This document shows positions 54,857 to 64,000 of a stretch of DNA of 64,000 bases, in pieces. The translations under genes and the position numbers were made by a program. Within the stretch, counting starts at the first letter, position 1; each line of letters begins with the position of its first letter. The notes under the pieces were generated by a model that was given only the letters and a program-made list of their open reading frames with translations, made no database searches and had not been told where the DNA came from. The DNA comes from Rhizopus sp. PT2906 (lineage: Eukaryota; Mucoromycota; Mucoromycetes; Mucorales; Rhizopodaceae). The stretch spans positions 62,001-126,000 of the forward strand of contig JAMYHX010000023.1 of assembly GCA_025529335.1 (NCBI GenBank). The letters run 5' to 3'.

Positions 54857-55060
54857 TTAATTACCACTGTCTGAACTACTTGTTCTTCTTTGAATGTCAG
54901 GTCGTTTTATTTTGCAAGTGTGAACTGTGGGTGGTTCAGAAGAAAATGATACTAGGCACGTCCTCTGTTTGGGTGGTTCTTGTTTGATAGGTTTAGATTC
55001 ATACCAAGAGTTAAGCATAGGTAAAGTATCATAGAAAGATGTCCTTTGATCTGGCAACAT
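54857..55060 (-). CDS. Small protein with a PP1-docking-like motif, 67 aa
   Basis: The frame starts with MLPDQRTSFYDTLPML and ends SSSDSGN. The segment CLVSFSSEPPTVHTC resembles the (K/R)-V-x-F-type phosphatase-1 docking motif followed by a PPTVH block seen in several fungal small proteins. An upstream extension of the frame (to 55267) is open but hydrophobic and includes microsatellite-like sequence, so I prefer the internal ATG at 55060. It is tail-to-tail with OGG1 (97 bp apart) and head-to-head with the septin gene. Function unknown. Confidence 0.5.
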   Translation of the reverse strand: MLPDQRTSFYDTLPMLNSWYESKPIKQEPPKQRTCLVSFSSEPPTVHTCKIKRPDIQRRTSSSDSGN

Positions 55061-55319
55061 TGTGTGTGTATATATAAATAAAAAGAAAGAGAGAGAGAGA
55101 AAAGGGGAAAGAGACCTTTTGTATATTTCTTGATTTGCGGAGAAAGAGACAGAAATAATAAAGACCAATTGAAATAGAGTTACACAATAACACAGACAAG
55201 GAAATGCATACTTTGAATGAAAAGGGTTCCCCCCCCCTTTGGATTGATTGTACACGATAAATTCCATTCTATAGCATTCTCTCTATTTCATTCTCTCTCT
55301 TTTATTTTTTATAAAAAAA

Positions 55320-56893
55320 ATGAGTGGTAAGCAGTAGAAATGACTTGTAAATCAGACTTTTTAATGTTTTTAAATAGAAGTAAATACTAGTCATAAAAAT
55401 ATAAATAAATCCCTCATTCATTTATAGCAAAAGATTGTACGCAAACGACTGCAAGGTTACGTTGGTTTTGCCAATTTACCTAATCAGGTACATCGTAAGT
55501 CTGTTAAAACCGGTTTTGAGTTTACTTGTATGGTTGTTGGTAAGTATACACAATATTTATTATTAATTATTAATTTATGTGTGTAGGTGAATCTGGTCTT
55601 GGAAAATCAACCTTGATTAATACCTTATTCAATACTCAAATCATTCCTTCCAGAGAGATTCATATCCCTCAGGAATTACCCAAGACAATTGCCATTCGAT
55701 CTCTGACATCTCATATCGAAGAGAATGGTGTCAGACTCAAGTTGACCGTCGTTGACACTCCTGGCTTTGGTGACTTTATCAATAATGAACAAAGGTAAGG
55801 CAAAATACAATGACGATGGTTTCATTGATTGTATCTCTAGTTGGAAACCTATTCTTGGTGACATCGAGGCTCGATATAATACCTATCTTGAACAAGAGAC
55901 GCGTGTTCATCGTCATCGATTGGAGGATAACCGTATCCATGCCTGTATCTACTTTATTGCTCCCACAGGTCATTCTTTAAAGCCTATTGATATCGAATTT
56001 ATGCGTCGTCTTCATAAACGTGTCAATTTGATTCCCGTCATTGGCAAGGCTGATACCATGTCTAATGAAGAAATCATAAGCTTCAAACAACGTATTATGG
56101 CTGACATTGAACATCATGAAATCCAAATATACCAGGCTTCTGCTTATGAGCATGATGATATAGAAACTGTTTCTGAAAATAGAGAAATTATGTCCAAGAT
56201 TCCTTTCGCCATTGTCGGCTCCAATCATGAATATACCACACAGAATGGTCATCGTTTCCGTGGAAGACTCTATCCTTGGGGTATCATCGAGGTTGATAAT
56301 GAAGACCACTGCGACTTTGTTAAATTGCGTCAAATGCTTATTCGGTAAGTTGGATAGTTGTAAAAGAGAGAGAGAGAGAGAGAGATAACTCATAAAGGGG
56401 AATCCATTTAGTTCCCATATGGAAGAATTAAAGGAACATACCAATGATGTTCTTTACGAAAACTATCGTACTGAGAGATTATCAGCCATGGGTTTCCAAC
56501 AGGATGCATCAGTATTCCAGGAAGTCAAGTAAGTAAAATAATAATAAAAAAGGTTGAAAATAATCCTTAAATTTATATGTGTATAGTCCTCAACAAAGAA
56601 TGGAAGAAAGGCGTATTGCAAACGAACAAAGATTAGCCAAGTTGCAATCAGAAATGAATGCCATATTGCACGCAAAGGCTCAAGATAAGGAAAGAAAGTT
56701 GAAGCAGTCTGAACAGGAGGTAAAAGTCTATAATGATTTATGAATGAATTATAATAACAATGATATGCATTAGCTCTATATTCGACACAGAGAGATGAAG
56801 GAAGCACTTGATAGACAGCTAACAGAACTAGAAGAGAAGAAGCGTAGATTAGATATTGAAAGAACAAAGAAGAAAGGATTTGCTTTTAAATAA
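55320..56893 (+). CDS. CDC3: Septin, CDC3-type
   Basis: Exons 55320-55326, 55378-55379 (2 nt, inferred), 55428-55539, 55587-55794, 55841-56344, 56412-56528, 56587-56719 and 56774-56893 give about 400 residues. Septins form GTP-dependent hetero-oligomeric filaments at sites of division and branching. The polybasic start VRKRLQGYVGFANLPNQVHR precedes the G1 P-loop GESGLGKST, G3 VDTPGFGDF and G4 VIGKADT, with the septin-unique element WGIIEVDNEDHCDFVKLRQM. A C-terminal coiled coil follows (KERKLKQSEQELYIRHREMK). The sequence fits the CDC3 group. The start is difficult: joining ATGAGTG to the next exon needs a 2-nt exon (AA) to keep frame, giving MSEQKIVRKRL; an alternative upstream exon cannot be excluded. 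Confidence 0.9.
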
Positions 56894-56903
56894 ATATATT
56901 ACC

Positions 56904-57161
56904 TTATAAGGATTTCATCCATCTATCCAATTTTGTCAAGGAGCGGTCTAAATGTCTAACCTGCGCCGCTAAATCATCGTATTGTAACTTGATCTCTTCC
57001 TCTATGTCTTCTACTTTAGATTTGGGATAGGTTGAAAATGCATTCTTGATGGACATAAAGACGATTTCTATAGACTCTCTATCAACGGATAGATCATCTA
57101 GCATATCCTGAATGTATTGTAATTGTCTATATTTCTCCATGTCTTTCTTCTTTGATGCCAT
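56904..57161 (-). CDS. Small coiled-coil protein, 85 aa
   Basis: A single-exon frame beginning MASKKKDMEKYRQLQYI and ending in RWMKSL. It is charged and predicted to be helical over its whole length, with leucine/isoleucine heptads (YIQDMLDDLSVDRESIEIV, LAAQVRHLDRSLTKL), like small subunits of tethering or BLOC-type complexes. No family can be named. It faces the septin gene with 10 bp between the stop codons. The good start context and absence of stops argue for a real gene. Confidence 0.55.
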   Translation of the reverse strand: MASKKKDMEKYRQLQYIQDMLDDLSVDRESIEIVFMSIKNAFSTYPKSKVEDIEEEIKLQYDDLAAQVRHLDRSLTKLDRWMKSL

Positions 57162-57300
57162 TAAAGAAAAAAGGAAAGAGCGGATAAAGAATAATACGTT
57201 TATATATCATTGTTTCTCAATTTATAATCGTTAAGTAAGCCGTGTAACACGTATTTGTCTTTATTTAGTCAACAGCCGTCAACTCCCTGCGGCGCTTCCG

Positions 57301-58128
57301 ATGAATTACAACATTTTTTCTCCTTTCTTTCATGCCTATTTCAGACGAATACCGCCAAGAGTTACTAAACTATTTTCCATGTTTACCAAAGAAGGGTTTG
57401 TACTTTTTTTCTATTTTATTTATTACTATTTTATTAAACATAAAAAAGCAGATATTTATTATCAATTATTAAGACAAGCAACAGTCGTCAACTTTAGGAA
57501 CGCCTTTCCTGAACTGGTGACGCATGTTGATTACAATAATGGCAGTGATGATGACAATGGGTATTATAAATGGAAACTGGCAAAGTCAGTCCTTAAAAGA
57601 GTAGACAATATCGAAGATGATTGGATATACTCTTTTATACCACAAACATCTATATATGGACTCTTAGAATATCCAGTTCTTCAGAATTCTAAATGTGTAA
57701 CATCGGACAATTGGATGGATAAATCAAAATATATTCCAACCATCCCGCTGCCTCCTTTATTACCTTTAATAAGGCAAGAGACAAATGATAAAATACAGCT
57801 TGATTCAGCTGTCATGGATCGATTAACGTCTTTTATCACTGTTTATGGTAAACACGTCATTTAAACTGCTTTACTTTTTTTTGATTGACTTTTAAAAGAT
57901 AAAAATGAACAAACAACACTCAGCAAGCCAACATGTGCTAATACAAGTCTAACTCAGATAGATGTTCCTTCTCAGCCACAGGGATCCTCTTCTCAGGGCA
58001 TTGATCTTTATGCAGCTTCATTTCTATCTCAGTCTTATATCAATGACTTTAAAGCTATTTATCAACAAAAGACATCAATCAAGAACAAAGAGACATGCGA
58101 ATTGAATCATTTCAGATTCAAGTTTTAA
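57301..58128 (+). CDS. Uncharacterised protein, about 232 aa
   Basis: Proposed exons are 57301-57395, 57474-57847 and 57899-58128. The first intron is inferred from its T-rich, intron-like composition with a GTTTG donor and TTAAG acceptor; the frame is also open without splicing, which would insert a hydrophobic, aromatic-rich segment (FVLFFYFIYYYFIKHKK) and give about 258 residues. The second intron is clear. The middle part has ADIYYQLLRQATVVNF and EDDWIYSFIPQTSIYGLLE, and the C-terminal third is Ser/Gln/Thr-rich and probably disordered. I do not recognise the family. Its stop is 2 bp from that of the facing helicase gene. Confidence 0.55.
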
Positions 58129-58130
58129 TT

Positions 58131-61100
58131 TCAAGATTCTGTAATAAATTTAAAAAGCTTTGATGTGTCATGACTTGATCTAAATGCTGTAAATAACATA
58201 AAACACACATATAGTTCCTTTTACCTTCACAGTCCCATATGATCTTTGACCACAGATCGTTCATCAACAACATATGTCTATCTCCCAATATGATCAAATG
58301 CCTTTTTGCTCTCGTCAGTGCAACGTTTATACGCGGCTCATTTTGCATAAACGCACTTTCAGTCGTACGCACTGTAGACAAGATAATAATTTCTTTTTCA
58401 CCTCCTTGAAATGCATCTACCGTTGATATTTGAATATTCTTGTACGTACTGTTACCACTGTTATGCGCAGCCAAGTGGTCTGATAGTTTATCAGCTTGCT
58501 CTTTATCTATACACATATATCAATGCCCACCCCTTGTTGAACTATTGTCTCCCTACTACTTACATAAACTGACCACTCCGATTTCACTTGGTAAAACATT
58601 TAATTCAATCATACTCTGAAGTATCTTGGCTGTGACAGACACTTCGGTATCGTTCCAAAAAGAATTAGTTCTGGCTGATTTCTGTTCTGTACCTCCAATA
58701 TCCACAAATAAAACTGTTGGTAATCCTTCAAGTAGAGGTTCACGATCCTGAGGAGTTACTCCATTGAGTAGCCTTCGATCATAAAAGAGCTTGTTACTAA
58801 TAGCAGATATTTTTGGATGACACTACAAAGGTGTTTATAAACAATTGTATGCTTTTGATGTATACTTACTCTATATTGTGTTCTCAGCATAATCGATTCA
58901 TAACCCATCTAGAAAGATACATAAATGGTAAATACGTAAATATTTATTTGCATACCTCAATAAATCTATCAAATAGCGTCTTATCCAGCCCTTTTCCTAT
59001 CTTACCCTCTTCTGCAGGTGAAACAAGAGTGGGCGGTAACTAATCAATGTAGTAAATACCTTTTGCTTTCAGCTTTCTTAAACTTTGAAACTTACTTGTA
59101 AGGGATCACCAACCATCAGGAGACGATGACATGAAAATCGGGCCAGGGGAACCATTGTCAATGGCTCCATAAGCTGTGACGATTCGTCGATCAAAATAAA
59201 AGGAAAGCTAACCCCATTAAATATGTCAAACACGGATGACATAAAGGTGGTGCCAACGACAGGAGCGGTATGAATTTGCGAGATACCTTCTGACTTTCGA
59301 AAGCGCTGAATTGCAGTAGCAATGTTTTCCAAATCTTCTTCAGAGTTTTGTCCATCGTCAAGCATTTGCTCAAGTTCTTTCAACTCTAATCCCCTCTTCT
59401 TGTTAGCATTTTTTGTTTTTGTTTTCATGATGCATTACCTTCATTGCTTGATAATCTTGCCTTTGCAGTGTAAGGCAATATATTTTTAGCAATCTTTTTC
59501 ATACTGCCTATTCTTACAAAATGATCGTAGCCAAGCTTGAGTAATGTCTGTAGAATGCGATCCACAGCCACGTTTGTCATGGAAGACACCAAGATCTTGA
59601 ACTGAACCTGGTCTTCTGGTTCTCGGTGTCCATTGACTGCGTCCAGCAGCTCTTGAATAAATAGGATGATAACGGCTGCGAGAAAACTTTTGCCTGATCC
59701 GTACACGCCATGGACAAGCACGACCGGATGCTGCGATTCTTCGCTCCAGCCAGGGCATGTGATCACAGATGCAGCTATCTGGCGCAGTACGCTCTCTTGG
59801 TCCGCATTCAGACGATACCGAGCTACGGTTTCCGCTAACCGAGCGTTCACGTCAATGCAATCGTCTCGCCTGAGCTCGATGTGGGCCAATGTAGGCAGTG
59901 GTGCAGGCGGTAGCAAATCCTTTTTCTTTCTACCTTGTCTATCACCTAAAATATAAGGTAGCAGCGGTAGGTTGTCTAATTTTTCTTCCAATGTATCCAG
60001 CATCATAAACTCTGTACTAGCAGATATGGATCGTAGTGCATATATATATCTAGTCTCACTCACGATTTTATTTGCTATCCGTGCATCTCTTGGAGAAACA
60101 CAGTCCACCTGAACATATGATTAGGAGCGCATTCCTTTTCATCATGACAATCTTACCTCTAGAGTACCATCCGAAAAGGGGCCATAGAATATACTGCGAG
60201 CAAGAAATGTCTGGCTTGGGTCAAATGTAGACACCTTGGATATGATCCAGATATCATCCTTACTGTACTTTGAATGATGCTCTTTATTTCGAAGCACAAG
60301 TCGATAGCGTGTGCTATCTTGATATCGAGTGTCTCCTTTTATCTCACAATCTACATACATGCCAAGTCCTTTGGCTCGAATCGTTCTTTCCAATTCATTT
60401 CCTTGCTTTCCATTCGCATATTTTTCATAGATGGAATAGAAATAAAGACCATAGTTTAATAGCAAGATCTAATCCCAGATATGAGCCATGTTGTGTAAGC
60501 TTCATAGTACAGCTTACCTCTAAATGCTCGTAAATGATCTTCTTGAAGGTGTCTCTATATACATTGACATTGGGCTGCATTCAAAACATGAGTTGGTCTT
60601 GAAGAGATATAAGATAGACACTTACAAATTTCGTAGGCACTACTTTTGATCTCTTTGGATATTTTCTAGACTTTAATACAGCAAGAGCTTTTCGAGAACT
60701 CGGGAATTGTAATGTTGCAGTGGTATATCTGCAAATAAAATTAGATGCTCCTGTTATCCATATTAAACAAATACTTACACTCCCTCTACAAATGGCGTTT
60801 TGAAAGGCTTGTTGACAGTTGAATTTGATGATTCAATAGGTAATTCGGTAGTCTCAGATATATTAGAAGCTTTAGTAAATGATCCAATAAATTGATCACT
60901 ATATGTGAATAAAGATAAGCAGCGTATTTAATTTGAAGGATACAAGATTACTTACGTTGATGTATTGCTTTTCTTGATGACATTATTTACAGTACTAGAT
61001 GGGGGCCTTGATAGCCCAAATCGAGCTCTTTTTGGTTGTTGTTGTAAGTTATTTACAGTTGGGTTTTCATTACTTGTCGAAGGCTGGCCTAATCCAGCCT

Positions 61101-61722
61101 CAACTGTACTCATAGGTGATTCGTCAATATCCATCGCATCCTCCAGTTCCTCAGGATCAACATTAACAAGTCTTTGCTTTCTCTTGAGTGGCGAGGTAAA
61201 TGGTTTGACGGGGCTGTCACTGGATGGTATTGTTGTTGTCGCACTGCTCACTGACGCGATCGTAGCCGGATCTGCCTCAATGGGGGATGGTGTGTAACCT
61301 GATTCAGGGCTGGTGGTTGCTGTGCTTGGTATATTTCTCCGTGCCATGAGAACAGATTTGAGCGATGGTTTCTTAAAAGGCGCACTCACAGGTTGAGGCA
61401 CTGCTGCTACGGGAGTGGTACTGGGTGAATGAGCTGGGTCGTCGCATGCTTCAACAGTTACAATGTGTCCATCAAATTCTATTTCATCGCCTACTGAAGG
61501 TATATTTCCTTTATAGAACTTGCGATCAATGTTGTAGCCTTTGTCATCTATCAATACCAGCTAAGACAAAAAGTGTCAATCATATAAAAGAAAAGGCATT
61601 TTTTTTTTTACTTTTTTATTACTGCCATAATATTTCATTGTCCCGTCTTGCCATGTTTTAAACTTTTTAGCCTTTTGTGCCGTGAACAAAACAGTGAACT
61701 GAAGGACTACATTGTCTGCCAT
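58131..61722 (-). CDS. ZGRF1-type 5'-3' DNA helicase (DUF2439 plus UPF1-like SF1 helicase)
   Basis: Thirteen exons on the minus strand (61612-61722, 60956-61560, 60779-60898, 60626-60728, 60518-60574, 60157-60468, 59439-60108, 59096-59385, 58956-59039, 58870-58908, 58564-58822, 58225-58506, 58131-58186) give about 995 residues. The N-terminus is the DUF2439 fold (LQFTVLFTAQKAKKFKTWQD, LVLIDDKGYNIDRKF) found in ZGRF1, Mte1 and Dbl2. A disordered Ser/Pro-rich linker follows. The helicase core has Walker A GVYGSGKS, motif Ic TNVAVDRIL, motif II ILIDESSQ, motif III VGDPLQLPPT, QYR, motif V TVDAFQGGEKEIIIL and motif VI INVALTRAKRHL. Relatives process D-loops and crossovers in recombination. No GRF zinc finger was seen. 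The acceptor for the exon starting at 59385 is a TTAG behind a TGCTAAC branch site. Confidence 0.88.
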
Positions 61723-62179
61723 TATGTTTAGAGAGAACAAAAGAAGCTGAAAAAAAAAAAAAAAAAAAAAAAAAGAAAGGTGGATTCACTTACTGTGCAT
61801 TTTACACATTTTTCACTCCGATTGACAATAGAAAAATCAAGTCACAAAACAATAGAATCATGCTCAGGGGCGATACGAAGTTCGCGTTACTTTATACACA
61901 ACAATATAATGATACGAAAATAATGAATGCCAAGTATGAGATTATTCTTAATATTATGATAATCATGTTTCTTTCTATTTGGAAAGACAAGAGTAAACCT
62001 GAGGTCTACTCTAGAAATTAACCGCATTAAATTCTCCAAAATAATAATAAATACAGGCTTTTTATATTCATTTTTTAAAGTGTAAGAATGAGAGAGATAA
62101 AGTATATATTGTTATAAATTATGGCATTATAATAATAAGCACTAGTCTAGTAATTCTATATAAATAATAATTTTGCAGT
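61723..62179. other. Region between the helicase start and the ThrE-like 3' end
   Basis: About 460 bp. A run of 25 A lies at 61750-61774, only 28 bp upstream of the helicase start codon (T-run on the coding strand would read as A-to-T in the leader). The rest is AT-rich and featureless. Confidence 0.5.
61750..61774. repeat. Poly-A tract upstream of the helicase gene
   Basis: A run of 25 A on the plus strand just before the helicase start at 61722 on the minus strand. It is probably part of the promoter or 5' leader. Confidence 0.75.
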
Positions 62180-64000
62180 TTAAAAACTCATGAGTGGTGT
62201 ATGTTGAGTGCCTTTAGGGTATACAATAAGGGTTGCAACAAACAGTCCTACAGAGATACCTAATGACAACATTTAAGGTAAATTGTGTGTATATATATAT
62301 ACATGCCATTCAATAAACTTACCAATTGACGTTTCAATCATACTTAATGCAAAACCTGCTCCTTGGTTTGCAAATTCTCCTTGTCCATTCTGTCCAAAAA
62401 ATCCAAGAGCCGCTTTCAAACCTGTTTGTTTACAAGATTAATACATCGTCATCAAGACATTTCATTTCATTTACCTAAACTACCCGGAACCATGTAGAAT
62501 ATCTATAATCATATATTAGTCATATATTTCTATATGAATCACCTAAGCTACTTACACCCAAGATCACTGCATCCAAAGACATCTTTCCAGTCGTCTTGCT
62601 TAAAATATTTCCCAAAAGACCGACAACAAAGGCAGGAACAACCTGTAAGACCTGACTTGGCGCATTCGTATAACAGGCCAAGGCATAGGTTGTTACGAAA
62701 CCAGCAGCTGCAACAAATATCATAGTTGGCCATCTAGCCGGACGTGCACGAAGGTAAATGCAGTAGGCAACCGCAAATAGTGGCACAGTTAGAAAATAAA
62801 ACCATTTTGAAATGATGGTCCTGCACGTATTAGACCCAATCGCATCTCGACAAGCAGCAGCCCCGCCTTGAGCAGAGACAGATTCTTGGTCAATAGTGCC
62901 AAATAATTCAGAGCCCATTTCGATACCATATCCCAACAAGAAGGAATAAATAATCGCATATACCATTCTGACAACCCCGCTTACAACTTGACGAGAAACT
63001 AGTTCGATAATAGATACTGCCATAGAGTAACCTGGTAATATGATAATAAATGAAGCAAAAGCAACCGGTGTGAAACAGAATCCATATCTCCAGACAGCTA
63101 TTAAAAAAGTAAGAGTCATGACTCGATTAGATGCAAACAACCACTTACCTCTTGATACAAATCCAATGAATATACACACAGTAATTTCCCATATAGGCTG
63201 GAAACTTAAATAGCGACCAGTGAATAGCTCATAAAGAGCAAAAAAGACTTGTATATGTTAGTTTTGAAAATAAACACACACAGGTGTATATATGACTTAC
63301 TGGCTAAAGCAGCAGACAGACCGCCTTCTTTGAATTGACCACCATAAAACATGACACAGCCACAAAAACTTGCAATGGCATAGACGATTGGGTTGAGCCA
63401 AATAGGATAAAAAGGTGGTTCATCAGCAACCTGGTCTATGAATTCCAAGGCCTCATCTACCGAGACTTCTCCATGTGACACTAGTTTCTCCAAGCGAAAG
63501 ATTTCACCTAGTTTATGCATGTCAAAATTTTGCGGGCATCGAATAAAGTGTGTTTCTGTTGTATGCGTAGATTGGTCAAAGAATGTCAAGAACATAACAT
63601 TGGGTATATACACATATTCAGCATCTACACCAAGCGTACGAGATACTTGACGCAAGATATATTCCAGTCTATGTGCTGGAGCACCATACAACATGAGTGC
63701 CTTGACTAGCTTTCGTAGAAACTCTTGCTTTTGTAAGATATTTGCAATTTCAAATGTGATACGGATCCGATCTTCGAGTGTTATAGGTTCAAATTGAGAA
63801 GCTGTTGTGAACATGCTATCAATCGATGACCTTCGTGACATACTCACAGCACTTGTCATTTTTCGTTTTTGTAGGCTAGGAACAAGGTGGTTGCTTGTTG
63901 TCAGCGTGGATAGCCAACTGGTGGGGCGATGTGTCAAGTTTGGCCTTGTGTTGGTTGACGGAGTAAGTCCGTCGGAACTAAAGTTGGGTTGCAGGTTGTA
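62180..64000 (-). CDS. ThrE/Prm10-type membrane protein (DUF1212), 5' end outside window
   Basis: Exons on the minus strand are 63301-64000 (open to the window edge), 63149-63247, 62556-63097, 62475-62502, 62323-62421 and 62180-62259. The cytoplasmic ThrE_1 domain has LVKALMLYGAPAHRLEYIL, YIPNVMFLTFFD and LGEIFRLEKLVSHGEVSVDE, followed by about ten hydrophobic segments (AIASFCGCVMFYGG, FASFIIILPGYSMAVSIIEL, VPAFVVGLLGNILSKTTG, MVPGSLGLKAALGF). Fungal members include yeast Prm10 and Yjl107/108; bacterial ThrE exports threonine and serine. An amino-acid export function in fungi is not shown. The frame stays open upstream of the Met at 63937 (..NLTHRPTSW), so the true start is probably beyond the window. 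Some exons are only 28-99 nt. Confidence 0.88.

Overview
The window comes from the nuclear genome of an early-diverging filamentous fungus, most probably Mucoromycota (Mucorales). The supporting signs are AT-rich DNA, many short introns of about 35-100 nt with GTAAG-type donors and CTAAC-like branch sites, fungal gene families (CDC3-type septin, Cdc20, NF-YC/Hap5, CreA/Mig1-type zinc finger, KTI12, Tom5, Rgp1, peroxisomal ABC half-transporter), and mobile-element debris of the kinds common in Mucorales (LINE, DIRS-type tyrosine recombinase, Fanzor). The species cannot be named from sequence alone.

Layout. 1-1379: 6-phosphogluconate dehydrogenase (minus, 3' part outside). 2.5-9.5 kb (plus): HEATR6-like protein, peroxisomal ABCD half-transporter, an unknown 263-aa protein. 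9.6-11.1 kb (minus): class III aminotransferase (GABA-AT type). 11.1-13.9 kb: gene-poor. 13.9-16.8 kb: four-finger C2H2 protein (plus) and Cdc20 (minus). 18.2-21.8 kb: Cdc48-like tandem AAA ATPase (plus) facing a DUF262 protein (minus). 22.8-25.3 kb: SLC26 sulfate permease-like transporter. 25.3-27.0 kb: mobile-element island (13-bp tandem repeat, hairpin cluster, LINE 3' end, Fanzor C-terminus, inverted repeat). 27.2-32.8 kb: syntaxin, ZNF277 homologue, NF-YC, Mig1/CreA-like factor. 35.5-38.4 kb (minus): unknown 509-aa protein and thiamine pyrophosphokinase. 39.4-43.6 kb (plus): KTI12, 2-Cys peroxiredoxin, a 49-aa Tom5-like protein, an HMMR-N-like coiled-coil protein. 43.8-45.7 kb (minus): RGP1. 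46.4-46.9 kb: tyrosine-recombinase relic. 47.2-52.7 kb (minus): PH-domain protein, DDHD phospholipase, FHA-kinase of the Chk2/Cds1 type. 52.8-54.8 kb: degenerate copy of OGG1 exon 1, then OGG1. 55.3-58.1 kb: CDC3-type septin, two small unknown genes. 58.1-61.7 kb (minus): ZGRF1-type helicase. 62.2-64 kb (minus): ThrE/Prm10-type membrane protein, 5' end outside.

The genes are mostly independent housekeeping loci, as expected in a eukaryotic chromosome. Loose themes are genome maintenance (Chk2-like kinase, OGG1, ZGRF1-like helicase within about 11 kb) and membrane traffic (syntaxin, RGP1, DDHD lipase). Several convergent neighbours leave only 2-52 bp between stop codons, so their 3' UTRs must overlap. 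Several genes begin with coding exons of 4-15 nt. All exon maps below were worked out by hand from splice motifs and reading-frame continuity, so single boundaries may be off by a few bases. No tRNA, rRNA or CRISPR array was recognised.
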